DNA of 5,122 nucleotides from an uncultured Alphaproteobacteria bacterium (lineage in GTDB: Bacteria; Pseudomonadota; Alphaproteobacteria; Puniceispirillales; Puniceispirillaceae): NCBI GenBank assembly GCA_913031555.1, contig CAJWDO010000145.1:1-5122 (forward strand), in the 5' to 3' direction. This document shows, one piece after another, positions 1 through 5,122 of the stretch (its first letter is position 1; each line of letters opens with the position of its first letter). Both the position numbers and the translations under genes were made by a program. The notes under the pieces are model-generated. The model worked only from the letters and a program-made list of their open reading frames with translations. It had not been told where the DNA came from and searched no databases.

Positions 1-850
1 CGACATGCTGCTGGCCGAATGCGCTGATGTGGCTGCCGAGGTCGCCGGCAATGTCACCGTCGAGAGCGTCCATGGGCTCGATGATGGTGGCTTTGGCCTG
101 ACAACATCGCGTGGGCAGATTGAGGCAGAGTCCCTGGTCATCGCCACTGGCGGGCTGTCGATTCCGAAAATCGGTGCAACGCGTTTCGGTTATGATATCG
201 CGGCGCAATTCGGATTGCCTGTCACGGCGGTGCGGCCGGCATTGGTGCCCCTGACCTTTCAGGACAGCTTTCTGGAACGCTGCCGTGCCCTTTCCGGCCT
301 GTCTGTTGATGCCGAGATACGCTGCGGCAAAACCGTCTTTCGTGAAGGATTGCTGTTCACACATCGTGGTCTGTCCGGCCCTTCAATTCTGCAGATCAGC
401 TCTTACTGGAAAGATGGGGCGGCGCTGGAAATCAACCTTCTGCCAGACAGGGATTGCATAGAATTTCTGCTGTCCCGCAAAACCGAAACACCGCGTCAGG
501 ACGTGCTGACCGCCCTTGCCGAATGCCTGCCGCGCCGGCTTGCGGCGGATATTCTTGATACGCTTGCCGTGTCTGGACGCCTTGCCGACCTGCCGAACAA
601 GGCGCTGACAGCGATCGGCAAGCGGGTCAATCACTGGCAGGTCACGCCAAGCGGCACGGAAGGCTATCGCACCGCCGAGGTTACGCTTGGCGGGGTGGAT
701 GTTGGCGAGCTGTCTTCAAAGACGATGGAGGCGCGCGCCCAACCCGGCCTTTACTTCATTGGCGAGGTGGTTGATGTCACAGGTCATCTTGGCGGCTATA
801 ATTTCCAGTGGGCCTGGTCCTCAGGCTTTGTTGCCGGTGAAGCCGCCTGA
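1..850 (+). CDS. BaiN/HI0933-family FAD-dependent oxidoreductase, N-terminus missing (partial)
   Basis: This is the C-terminal part of a flavoprotein of the HI0933/YhiN/BaiN family (often labelled NAD(P)/FAD-dependent or aminoacetone oxidase-like oxidoreductase). Codons are in frame from base 2 and end in TGA at 848-850. About 282 residues are visible of a family length near 400, so the N-terminal Rossmann GxGxxG that binds FAD lies off the left edge. Counting from the first visible Met (base 5), family hallmarks are ATGGLSIPKIGATRFGYDIA at about 47-66, the inserted-domain motif LLFTHRGLSGPSILQ at 116-130, TLGGVD in the C-terminal part, and the closing FAD-contact block GLYFIGEVVDVTGHLGGYNF at 248-267, followed by QWAWSSGFVAG. 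The ORF is intact and no key motif is missing. The physiological substrate of most members is unknown; BaiN in gut clostridia acts in bile-acid dehydroxylation, which should not be transferred here. It converges on the DUF188 gene. Confidence 0.93.
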   Translation, partial: DMLLAECADVAAEVAGNVTVESVHGLDDGGFGLTTSRGQIEAESLVIATGGLSIPKIGATRFGYDIAAQFGLPVTAVRPALVPLTFQDSFLERCRALSGLSVDAEIRCGKTVFREGLLFTHRGLSGPSILQISSYWKDGAALEINLLPDRDCIEFLLSRKTETPRQDVLTALAECLPRRLAADILDTLAVSGRLADLPNKALTAIGKRVNHWQVTPSGTEGYRTAEVTLGGVDVGELSSKTMEARAQPGLYFIGEVVDVTGHLGGYNFQWAWSSGFVAGEAA

Positions 851-865
851 TGAGCTTATTCATCA
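848..865. terminator. Short hairpin spanning both convergent stop codons (possible bidirectional terminator)
   Basis: TGATGA (848-853) and TCATCA (860-865) form a 6-bp inverted repeat around a 6-base loop. It contains the TGA stop of the flavoprotein gene and, on the other strand, the TAA stop (856-858) of the DUF188 gene. The stem is AT-rich and weak and has no adjoining T tract, so it is not a classical intrinsic terminator. It is the only hairpin seen at this convergent junction. Confidence 0.2.
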
Positions 866-1332
866 ACCCCGGCTTTCCCCACCCGTCGCGACAGCAGCTG
901 GTCGAGCGCCTGTGAAAACCGGCCACGATCCGCTTTCGTAAACGGCCTTCCCTGCCCCTTGTTGCCCTGATGAAGCGGGTCGGCAGCGCGCACATCGGCC
1001 ATCAGGTCGCGCGTCGCAAGGATCCCGCCGATATTGGCGACGGTGATCGGATTGCCGTCTGGGCGCAGTATGGCGGCGCCATTGCCAACACAGCGCGCGG
1101 CAAGCGGAATGTCATTGGTGATGACGATGTCATCCGCCTTCGCCTGCTCGGCGATCCAGATGTCGGCGACGTCAGGGCCATCATCGACAATGACAAGATC
1201 GATCAACGGGTGGGGATTCGGCCGAATTCCCCCATTGCAGACCATCACCGCCCGGCATCCATGGCGGATGGCGATGGCGGCGATTTCATCCTTCACCGGA
1301 CAGGCATCGGCATCAACATAGATAATCGTCAT
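856..1332 (-). CDS. YaiI/YqxD family protein (DUF188)
   Basis: This encodes a 158-residue soluble protein of the YaiI/YqxD (DUF188) family, a widespread family of unproven function that has been proposed to have a PIN-like nuclease fold. Visible hallmarks are the N-terminal VDADACPVK (residues 6-14) with its paired acidic residues, a central VCNGGIRPNP segment (31-40), VITNDIPLAARCV (70-82), GAAILRPDG (85-93), and the C-terminal ATRDLMADVRAAD and FTKADRGRF segments. E. coli YaiI has the same blocks in the same order and a similar length (about 150 residues). I chose the ATG at 1332 because family proteins begin within a few residues of the VDADACP motif. An in-frame ATG at 1350 would add six residues (MTYGRG). 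Neither start has a good Shine-Dalgarno at ideal spacing. The gene is convergent with the flavoprotein and divergent from the Ldh-family gene. There is no signal peptide or membrane segment. Confidence 0.9.
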   Translation of the reverse strand: MTIIYVDADACPVKDEIAAIAIRHGCRAVMVCNGGIRPNPHPLIDLVIVDDGPDVADIWIAEQAKADDIVITNDIPLAARCVGNGAAILRPDGNPITVANIGGILATRDLMADVRAADPLHQGNKGQGRPFTKADRGRFSQALDQLLSRRVGKAGVDE

Positions 1333-1393
1333 ACCCCGACCATAAGTCATGTTGGCCAGCTTTGCATCCCTCGCCGGTTTGGTTTGATTTTGA

Positions 1394-1423
1394 GGTAGCG
1401 AGATGTTCGGACCTTTCGCTACT
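1394..1423. promoter_or_regulatory. Inverted repeat in the divergent intergenic region (candidate operator)
   Basis: GTAGCGA (1395-1401) is repeated as its exact complement TCGCTAC (1416-1422) with 14 bases between. Read as RNA, the stem extends to about 10 bp with G-U pairs. The arm centres lie 21 bp apart, two helical turns, which would suit a dimeric regulator bound to one face of the DNA. It sits between the divergently read DUF188 and Ldh-family genes, so it could control either or both. I saw no convincing -35/-10 pair in this 138-base region (1333-1470) on either strand. The operator role is inferred from position and symmetry alone. Confidence 0.4.
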
Positions 1424-1470
1424 GTGCCGCAACGGACAATCAGGAACGGCGCTTCAAAGGCAGGAATGTG

Positions 1471-2535
1471 ATGGACAACACCGGTTCAGACGACCGCATC
1501 GAGGTTATCGAGGCGGCGCGCCTCACCGCCTTCAGCGCCGCGATCCTGGCGGATGCCGGTGCGGATGAACCAACGGCCCGTGACGCAACAAGCGCCATGC
1601 TTCATGCCAGCCTGCATGGCATTGACAGTCACGGCTTCCGCCTGCTGCCACATTACCGGGCGGCGATCCTCGGCGGACGACTTAATGGCGCGCCGGATAT
1701 GACCTTCACCCAAACACGGCCAGGTGCCGGCACGCTGGATGCCGACCACGCACATGGCGCCCGCGCGATGTATCAGGCGGCATTCCACGCGGCCGAACTT
1801 GCGCGTGACGCTGGCATAGCTGCCGTCGGCATCCGGAACAGCTCGCATTTCGGGGCGGCTGGCGCCTATGCGCTTGCCCTTGCGACACAGGGCCTTGGTG
1901 CGCTGGTCTTCGGCAATTCGGACAGTCTTGTCCGGCTTCATGACGGTGCCACCCGGTTTCATGGCACCAACCCGATTGCAGCCGGATTCCCGGCTGATGG
2001 CAACCCCTGGCTTCTTGACATGGCGACAAGTTCAATTCCCTGGAACCGCGTGCAGCTTTACCGGTCGCTTGGCGAAAGTTTGCCGGATGGCATTGCGTCG
2101 AATGCGTCCGGCAGCGATGTGACAGACCCGAACGAGGCCGACATGCTGGCACCGCTTGGTGGCGCGTTCGGTTTCAAGGGGGCCGGGCTTGGCGGGGTTG
2201 CCGAGATTTTCTCTGCCGTGATGACAGGCATGCGCATTTCCCCCGATCTCATGTCGATGGATGACCCGGACATGTCCACCCCGCGTGAACTCGGGGCCTT
2301 CATCATCGCGATTGATCCGTCAGCCTTCGTCACATCCGAGCTGTTCAGCATCGGCATGCGGCATTACCTGACAACGCTTCGCGACAGCACGACCCAAGAG
2401 AACGCGCGCGTCATGGCCCCGGGGGATCGCGAATGGGAAGAGGCAGAGCGTCGTCGCGTTGATGGTATTTCCCTCGATCCGGCAACATATCGGATGTTTG
2501 CGGATATTGCGGAGATGGCTGACGTGGCGCTGTAA
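1471..2535 (+). CDS. Ldh-family (malate/L-lactate/ureidoglycolate dehydrogenase type) NAD(P)-dependent oxidoreductase
   Basis: This encodes a 354-residue cytosolic oxidoreductase of the Ldh/MDH2 family, the fold shared by AllD, YiaK, DpkA and archaeal malate/sulfolactate dehydrogenases. These enzymes interconvert 2-hydroxy (or cyclic imino) acids and their oxo forms with NAD(P). Landmarks are LHGIDSHGFRLLPHYR (about 48-63), the conserved His in NSSHFGAAGAYALA (about 123-136), FHGTNPIAAGFP (163-174), LLDMATSS (181-188) and FGFKGAGLGGVAEIFSAVMTG (from about 233), then the ELFSIGMRHYL helix. The length is typical. ATG 1471 is preferred because AGGA at 1462-1465 lies 5 bases upstream; a GTG at 1468 is the alternative. 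The motif after DMATSS reads IPWNRV, where many relatives have a Gly-Lys, so the cofactor/substrate subgroup is uncertain. Ureidoglycolate dehydrogenase (AllD) is tempting beside urease, but malate, lactate or sulfolactate are not excluded. Confidence 0.9.
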   Translation: MDNTGSDDRIEVIEAARLTAFSAAILADAGADEPTARDATSAMLHASLHGIDSHGFRLLPHYRAAILGGRLNGAPDMTFTQTRPGAGTLDADHAHGARAMYQAAFHAAELARDAGIAAVGIRNSSHFGAAGAYALALATQGLGALVFGNSDSLVRLHDGATRFHGTNPIAAGFPADGNPWLLDMATSSIPWNRVQLYRSLGESLPDGIASNASGSDVTDPNEADMLAPLGGAFGFKGAGLGGVAEIFSAVMTGMRISPDLMSMDDPDMSTPRELGAFIIAIDPSAFVTSELFSIGMRHYLTTLRDSTTQENARVMAPGDREWEEAERRRVDGISLDPATYRMFADIAEMADVAL

Positions 2536-2553
2536 CAGGCGACAATCCATCAC

Positions 2554-2591
2554 GCTGCATTTTTTGCAGCACCATGATCATATTTTTGCAG
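2554..2591. other. AT-rich hairpin plus TTTTTGCAG direct repeat downstream of the Ldh-family gene
   Basis: GCTGCA (2554-2559) and TGCAGC (2565-2570) form a perfect 6-bp stem with a five-T loop, 18 bases after the Ldh-family stop. TTTTTGCAG occurs at 2561-2569 and again at 2583-2591, 22 bp apart, and an ATGATCAT palindrome (2574-2581) lies between them. The stem could help to end Ldh-family transcription, but its T run is in the loop and the next T run starts 12 bases past the stem, so it does not fit an intrinsic terminator well. The patch is markedly richer in AT than its surroundings. Confidence 0.3.
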
Positions 2592-2631
2592 TGTCGAGCA
2601 CCGGCATGGGCACGTAGTCTTTCACCTTGGT

Positions 2632-2643
2632 GGTCAATTGACC
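2632..2643. promoter_or_regulatory. Perfect 12-bp palindrome GGTCAATTGACC upstream of ureD (candidate operator)
   Basis: GGTCAATTGACC reads the same on both strands and lies about 80 bases before the ureD start, in the only long non-coding gap ahead of the urease genes. Symmetric GGTC...GACC half-sites of this sort are typical of dimeric repressor sites, for instance in the GntR/FadR group, but no regulator gene is in the window. More GGTCA copies follow at 2651, 2693 and 2750. Confidence 0.4.
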
Positions 2644-2686
2644 TTGCTGTGGTCATTGGGCCCGTCACCGGTCCCGGACAGCTTGG

Positions 2687-2755
2687 TTTCACGGTCATCC
2701 GTTCTTATGTCTAGAGTTAACATGATGGATGGCACCAGCACAATTTCACGGTCAT
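2687..2755 (+). repeat. Exact 12-bp direct repeat TTTCACGGTCAT flanking the ureD start
   Basis: TTTCACGGTCAT occurs at 2687-2698 and again at 2744-2755, with starts 57 bp apart. One copy is upstream of the ureD start and the other lies inside its early codons, where it encodes part of Ile-Ser-Arg-Ser (residues 8-11). Because 57 is a multiple of three, the upstream copy would encode Val-Ser-Arg-Ser if translation began earlier, so a small duplication is as possible as a pair of protein-binding sites. Confidence 0.5.
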
Positions 2756-3537
2756 TGCAGCGGGCCCGCGGCGCGATCAGGACGACGTTCCGAAATGGCG
2801 CGCTCGATCGCCTTTTCCATTCAGGCTCGGCAAAGGCACTCCTCCCCCGCAGCTATGGCACTGCAAGCGAGGTCGTTCTCGTCAACACTGCCGGCGGCAT
2901 CACCGGCGGCGATACATTCACATACGAAACCGGCGCCGATGCCAGTGACGTCACCGTGACCACGCAGGCAGCTGAACGCGCCTATCGCAGCAACGGTGAT
3001 GAACCGGCGCGGCTCGATGTAAAGCTCAGCGCCCGGAATGGCGCAAATCTTCACTGGCTTCCGCAGGAAACGATCCTGTTCGACCATAGCCGTCTGGCAC
3101 GGCGAATTGACGTCGATCTGGATCGTGACAGCGAGTGCCTGATCCTTGAATCTCTTGTTTTTGGTCGGCATGCGATGGGGGAGACGCTCAGCCAGTGCCA
3201 GTTTACCGATCGCTGGCGCATCCGCTGTGATGGCCAGCTTGTCCATGCCGAGGCGCTAAGACTTCACGGAGACCTCGAACGCTGTCTTGCACATGGCGCC
3301 GGTGCCGATGGCGCGCAGATGATGGCGGTTATTGTCTATGTCGGGCCTCGTGCCGAGCAGATCCACGCCGATATGAACAGCGCGCTTGGCACTGTTGTCT
3401 CTCGCGCCGCGGTCTCTGCCTGGCATGGCAAGGCCGTCATGCGATTGCTTGCGGGTGAGACGATGACCGGCAAACAGGATCTAGCGAATATTTTGACAGC
3501 CATAGGCGGCCTTCAGGTGCCGCGTGTATGGCAATGA
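2722..3537 (+). CDS. ureD: Urease accessory protein UreD (UreH)
   Basis: UreD is the chaperone that binds apo-urease and, with UreF and UreG, allows lysine carbamylation and nickel delivery to the UreC active site. The 271-residue product matches the usual length. Family motifs are LVNTAGGITGGDTFTYE (residues 53-69), the segment TTQAAERAYRS (80-90), LHWLPQETILFDHSRLARRI (110-129) and the LESLVFGRHAMGE block (142-154), with GKQDLANILTAIGGLQVPRVW at the end. The start is uncertain. In-frame ATGs lie at 2707, 2722 and 2725 and a TTG at 2638, and all precede the conserved region. I chose 2722 because weak AGAG (2713-2716) is the only Shine-Dalgarno-like sequence; 2725 is equally possible. It is the first urease gene here, 11 bases before ureA, a common ureDABC order. 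The ORF is intact with no missing block. Confidence 0.96.
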   Translation: MMDGTSTISRSLQRARGAIRTTFRNGALDRLFHSGSAKALLPRSYGTASEVVLVNTAGGITGGDTFTYETGADASDVTVTTQAAERAYRSNGDEPARLDVKLSARNGANLHWLPQETILFDHSRLARRIDVDLDRDSECLILESLVFGRHAMGETLSQCQFTDRWRIRCDGQLVHAEALRLHGDLERCLAHGAGADGAQMMAVIVYVGPRAEQIHADMNSALGTVVSRAAVSAWHGKAVMRLLAGETMTGKQDLANILTAIGGLQVPRVWQ

Positions 3538-3548
3538 AGAGGTAGATC

Positions 3549-3866
3549 ATGAAACTGACCCCCAGAGAAAAAGACAAGCTGCTTGTCAGCCTTGCTGCTA
3601 TGGTGGCACGCGGCAGACTGGCACGCGGCGTCAGGCTGAACCATCCTGAGGCTATTGCCCTGATCACCGATTTCGTGGTCGAGGGTGCGCGTGACGGCAA
3701 ATCCGTTGCCGAAATGATGGAGGCCGGCGCGCATGTCATCACGGCGGATCAGTGCATGGATGGCATTCCCGAGATGATCCATGACGTTCAGGTCGAGGCC
3801 ACCTTCCCCGATGGTACCAAGCTTGTCACCGTCCATCACCCGATCCGTAAGGGAGGCGCGTCATGA
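3549..3866 (+). CDS. ureA: Urease subunit gamma
   Basis: This is the small gamma subunit of urease, which hydrolyses urea to ammonia and carbamate in the cytoplasm as an (alpha-beta-gamma)3 complex. The 105 residues show almost the whole family pattern: MKLTPREKDKLLVSLAAMVA at the start, RRLARG-like RGRLARGVRLNHPEAIALI (21-39), EGARDGKSVAEMM (45-57), IPEMIHDVQVEATFPDGTKL (73-92) and the terminal VTVHHPI (93-99). Five extra residues (KGGAS or so) extend past the roughly 100-residue norm. AAGAGG at 3537-3542 lies 6 bases before the ATG, a good ribosome binding site. The gene ends in an ATGA overlap with ureB, so the two are probably translationally coupled. UreA carries no metal ligand; it supports the alpha subunit structurally. 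Separate ureA and ureB genes fit the usual bacterial layout, not the fused Helicobacter form. Confidence 0.98.
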   Translation: MKLTPREKDKLLVSLAAMVARGRLARGVRLNHPEAIALITDFVVEGARDGKSVAEMMEAGAHVITADQCMDGIPEMIHDVQVEATFPDGTKLVTVHHPIRKGGAS

Positions 3867-4168
3867 TCCCCGGAGAAATCCTGCCTGCCGTTGGTGACAT
3901 CACGCTGAACGCCGGCGCCGAGCAGATCATCCTCACCGTTGCCAATACAGGTGACCGGCCGGTTCAGGTTGGCAGCCACTATCATTTCGCCGAGACCAAC
4001 CCGGCGCTCGATTTCGATCGTGATGCGGCGCGTGGCATGCGCCTCGACATCGCCGCCGGCACCGCGGTCAGGTTCGAGCCTGGCCAGAGCCGCGAAGTAC
4101 AGCTCGTGCCGCTGACAGGCGGGCGCCGCGTCTTCGGTTTCAACCAGCAGATCATGGGAGAACTCTGA
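3863..4168 (+). CDS. ureB: Urease subunit beta
   Basis: This is the beta subunit of three-subunit urease, a 101-residue beta-rich protein that packs on the catalytic alpha subunit and takes part in binding the accessory proteins. Family motifs are the opening MIPGEI, GDRPVQVGSHYHFAETNPAL (residues 30-49), the FDRDAARGMRLDIAAGTAVR segment (51-70), RFEPGQSREVQLV (70-82) and RRVFGF (88-93). The length is near the usual 101-106. The ATG at 3863 overlaps the end of ureA by 4 bases, and GGGAGG at 3851-3856, inside ureA, stands 6 bases upstream as its ribosome binding site. Its TGA stop shares one base with the ureC ATG (TGATG), which supports stoichiometric translation of the three subunits. Nothing is odd in the sequence. 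Confidence 0.98.
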   Translation: MIPGEILPAVGDITLNAGAEQIILTVANTGDRPVQVGSHYHFAETNPALDFDRDAARGMRLDIAAGTAVRFEPGQSREVQLVPLTGGRRVFGFNQQIMGEL

Positions 4169-5122
4169 TGCCAAAAAGGATTTCCCGCGCGGCCTATGCC
4201 GACATGTATGGCCCGACAACGGGCGACCGGGTGCGGCTTGCAGACACCGATCTTGTCATCGAGGTGGAGAAGGATTTCACAACCTATGGCGAGGAAGTGA
4301 AATTCGGTGGCGGCAAGGTCATTCGTGACGGAATGGGCCAGTCACAGACCACCCGCCGCGACGGTGCCGTCGACACGGTGATCACCAACGCGCTGGTTGT
4401 CGATGTGACAGGCATCTTCAAGGCCGATATCGGCCTCAAGGACGGCGTGATCAGCGGCATCGGCAAGGCCGGCAACCCGGACACCCAGCCCGGTGTCGAT
4501 ATCGTGATCGGCCCCGGCACCGAGGCCATTGCCGGAGAAGGCCATGTGCTGACGGCAGGTGGATTCGACAGCCATATTCATTTCATCTGCCCGCAGCAGA
4601 TCGAGGATGCCCTGCATTCCGGACTGACGACCATGCTTGGCGGTGGCACCGGCCCCGCGCATGGCACACTGGCGACGACATGTACGCCCGGACCATGGCA
4701 TATCGGAAGGATGCTGCAGGCCGCGGACGCTTTTCCGATGAATCTTGCCTTTGCCGGCAAGGGCAACGCCTCGCTGCCGGCCGCCCTTGAGGAACAGGTC
4801 CGTGGCGGCGCCTGTGCCCTGAAACTGCACGAGGATTGGGGCACCACCCCCGGCGCCATCGACAATTGTCTGACGGTTGCCGATGCGATGGATGTTCAGG
4901 TGATGATCCATACTGACACGCTGAATGAGAGCGGCTTTGTCGAGAACACCGTCGCGGCGATGAAGAACCGGGTGATCCATGCCTTCCATACCGAAGGCGC
5001 CGGCGGCGGTCATGCACCGGACATCATCAAGGTCTGCGGCGAATCACATGTGCTGCCATCCTCGACAAACCCGACCCGTCCCTACACGGTCAACACGCTG
5101 GAAGAACATCTCGACATGCTGA
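4168..5122 (+). CDS. ureC: Urease subunit alpha, catalytic (C-terminus beyond window)
   Basis: UreC is the nickel-containing catalytic subunit, an amidohydrolase-fold enzyme of about 570 residues; 318 codons are visible and the frame is open to the window end. The start ISRAAYADMYGPTTGDRVRL (residues 5-24) and TTYGEEVKFGGGKVIRDGMG (38-57) are typical. Nickel ligands are His136 and His138 in DSHIHFICPQ, the lysine to be carbamylated is Lys219 and His221 follows in ALKLHEDWG, then His248 (MIHTDTLNESGF) and His274 (HAFHTEGAGGGHAPD); numbering runs two above the Klebsiella enzyme. The mobile flap Cys-His pair and the remaining nickel ligand Asp lie off the right edge. ATG at 4168 overlaps the ureB stop by one base, and GGGAGAA at 4156-4162 is its ribosome binding site. 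All visible catalytic residues are intact, so an active enzyme is expected. Confidence 0.98.
   Translation, partial: MPKRISRAAYADMYGPTTGDRVRLADTDLVIEVEKDFTTYGEEVKFGGGKVIRDGMGQSQTTRRDGAVDTVITNALVVDVTGIFKADIGLKDGVISGIGKAGNPDTQPGVDIVIGPGTEAIAGEGHVLTAGGFDSHIHFICPQQIEDALHSGLTTMLGGGTGPAHGTLATTCTPGPWHIGRMLQAADAFPMNLAFAGKGNASLPAALEEQVRGGACALKLHEDWGTTPGAIDNCLTVADAMDVQVMIHTDTLNESGFVENTVAAMKNRVIHAFHTEGAGGGHAPDIIKVCGESHVLPSSTNPTRPYTVNTLEEHLDML

Noticed and set aside
970..1398. Plus-strand open frame of 142 codons opposite the DUF188 gene
   Set aside because: It has no recognisable protein features and lies antisense to a gene with clear YaiI/YqxD family motifs; long opposite frames are common in GC-rich coding DNA.
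1333..1470. Housekeeping promoters for the divergent DUF188 and Ldh-family genes
   Set aside because: TTGATT at 1384-1389 looks like a -35 element, but no acceptable -10 follows at 16-18 bases; nothing better was found on the minus strand.
1486..2152. Minus-strand open frames of 158 and 148 codons inside the Ldh-family gene
   Set aside because: The opposite strand encodes a continuous Ldh-family protein with all main motifs; the antisense translations resemble no family.
2608..2624. Sigma-54-like promoter (GGGCACG then TTTCA) upstream of ureD, which would imply nitrogen control
   Set aside because: The spacing is off by one and the essential GC of the -12 element is absent, so it does not meet the strict -24/-12 consensus.
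2688..2717. Sigma-70-like promoter (TTCACG, 18 bases, TAGAGT) just before ureD
   Set aside because: Each element matches only four of six bases and transcription would start at the start codon itself; too weak to annotate.
4342..5017. Long minus-strand open frames (up to 223 codons) across ureC
   Set aside because: They are antisense shadows of ureC, whose conserved active-site motifs fix the coding strand and frame.

Overview
The window is a GC-rich (by eye about 60%), densely packed bacterial chromosome segment. Codon choice and protein similarity suggest an alphaproteobacterium. That assignment is an inference from protein style, as the window has no rRNA or other marker gene. No transposase, integrase, tRNA, CRISPR array, phage gene or restriction/defence gene is visible.

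Positions 1-850 hold the C-terminal three quarters of a BaiN/HI0933-type flavoprotein on the + strand. It converges, with only 5 bases between the stop codons, on a YaiI/YqxD (DUF188) gene on the - strand (856-1332). A divergent intergenic region of about 140 bases, containing a clear inverted repeat, separates that gene from a + strand Ldh-family (malate/L-lactate/ureidoglycolate dehydrogenase type) oxidoreductase at 1471-2535.

A 186-base spacer (2536-2721) follows. It is rich in short repeats: an AT-rich hairpin, a perfect 12-bp palindrome, and several GGTCA/TTTCAC copies that run into the next gene. The urease operon then begins: ureD (accessory protein), ureA (gamma), ureB (beta) and ureC (alpha), the last cut by the window end after 318 codons. 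The urease genes are tightly coupled: an 11-base gap for ureD/ureA, a 4-base ATGA overlap for ureA/ureB and a 1-base TGATG overlap for ureB/ureC. ureC carries the nickel-binding His pairs and the carbamylated Lys, so the visible part looks functional. ureE, ureF and ureG are expected downstream but are outside the window.

Together the urease genes would hydrolyse urea to ammonia and CO2 for nitrogen supply. The Ldh-family gene just upstream could belong to purine/ureide nitrogen catabolism (AllD-like) or could be an unrelated 2-hydroxyacid dehydrogenase; the sequence does not settle this. I found no convincing undescribed system. The best leads are the two candidate regulatory regions, at 1394-1423 and 2620-2757.
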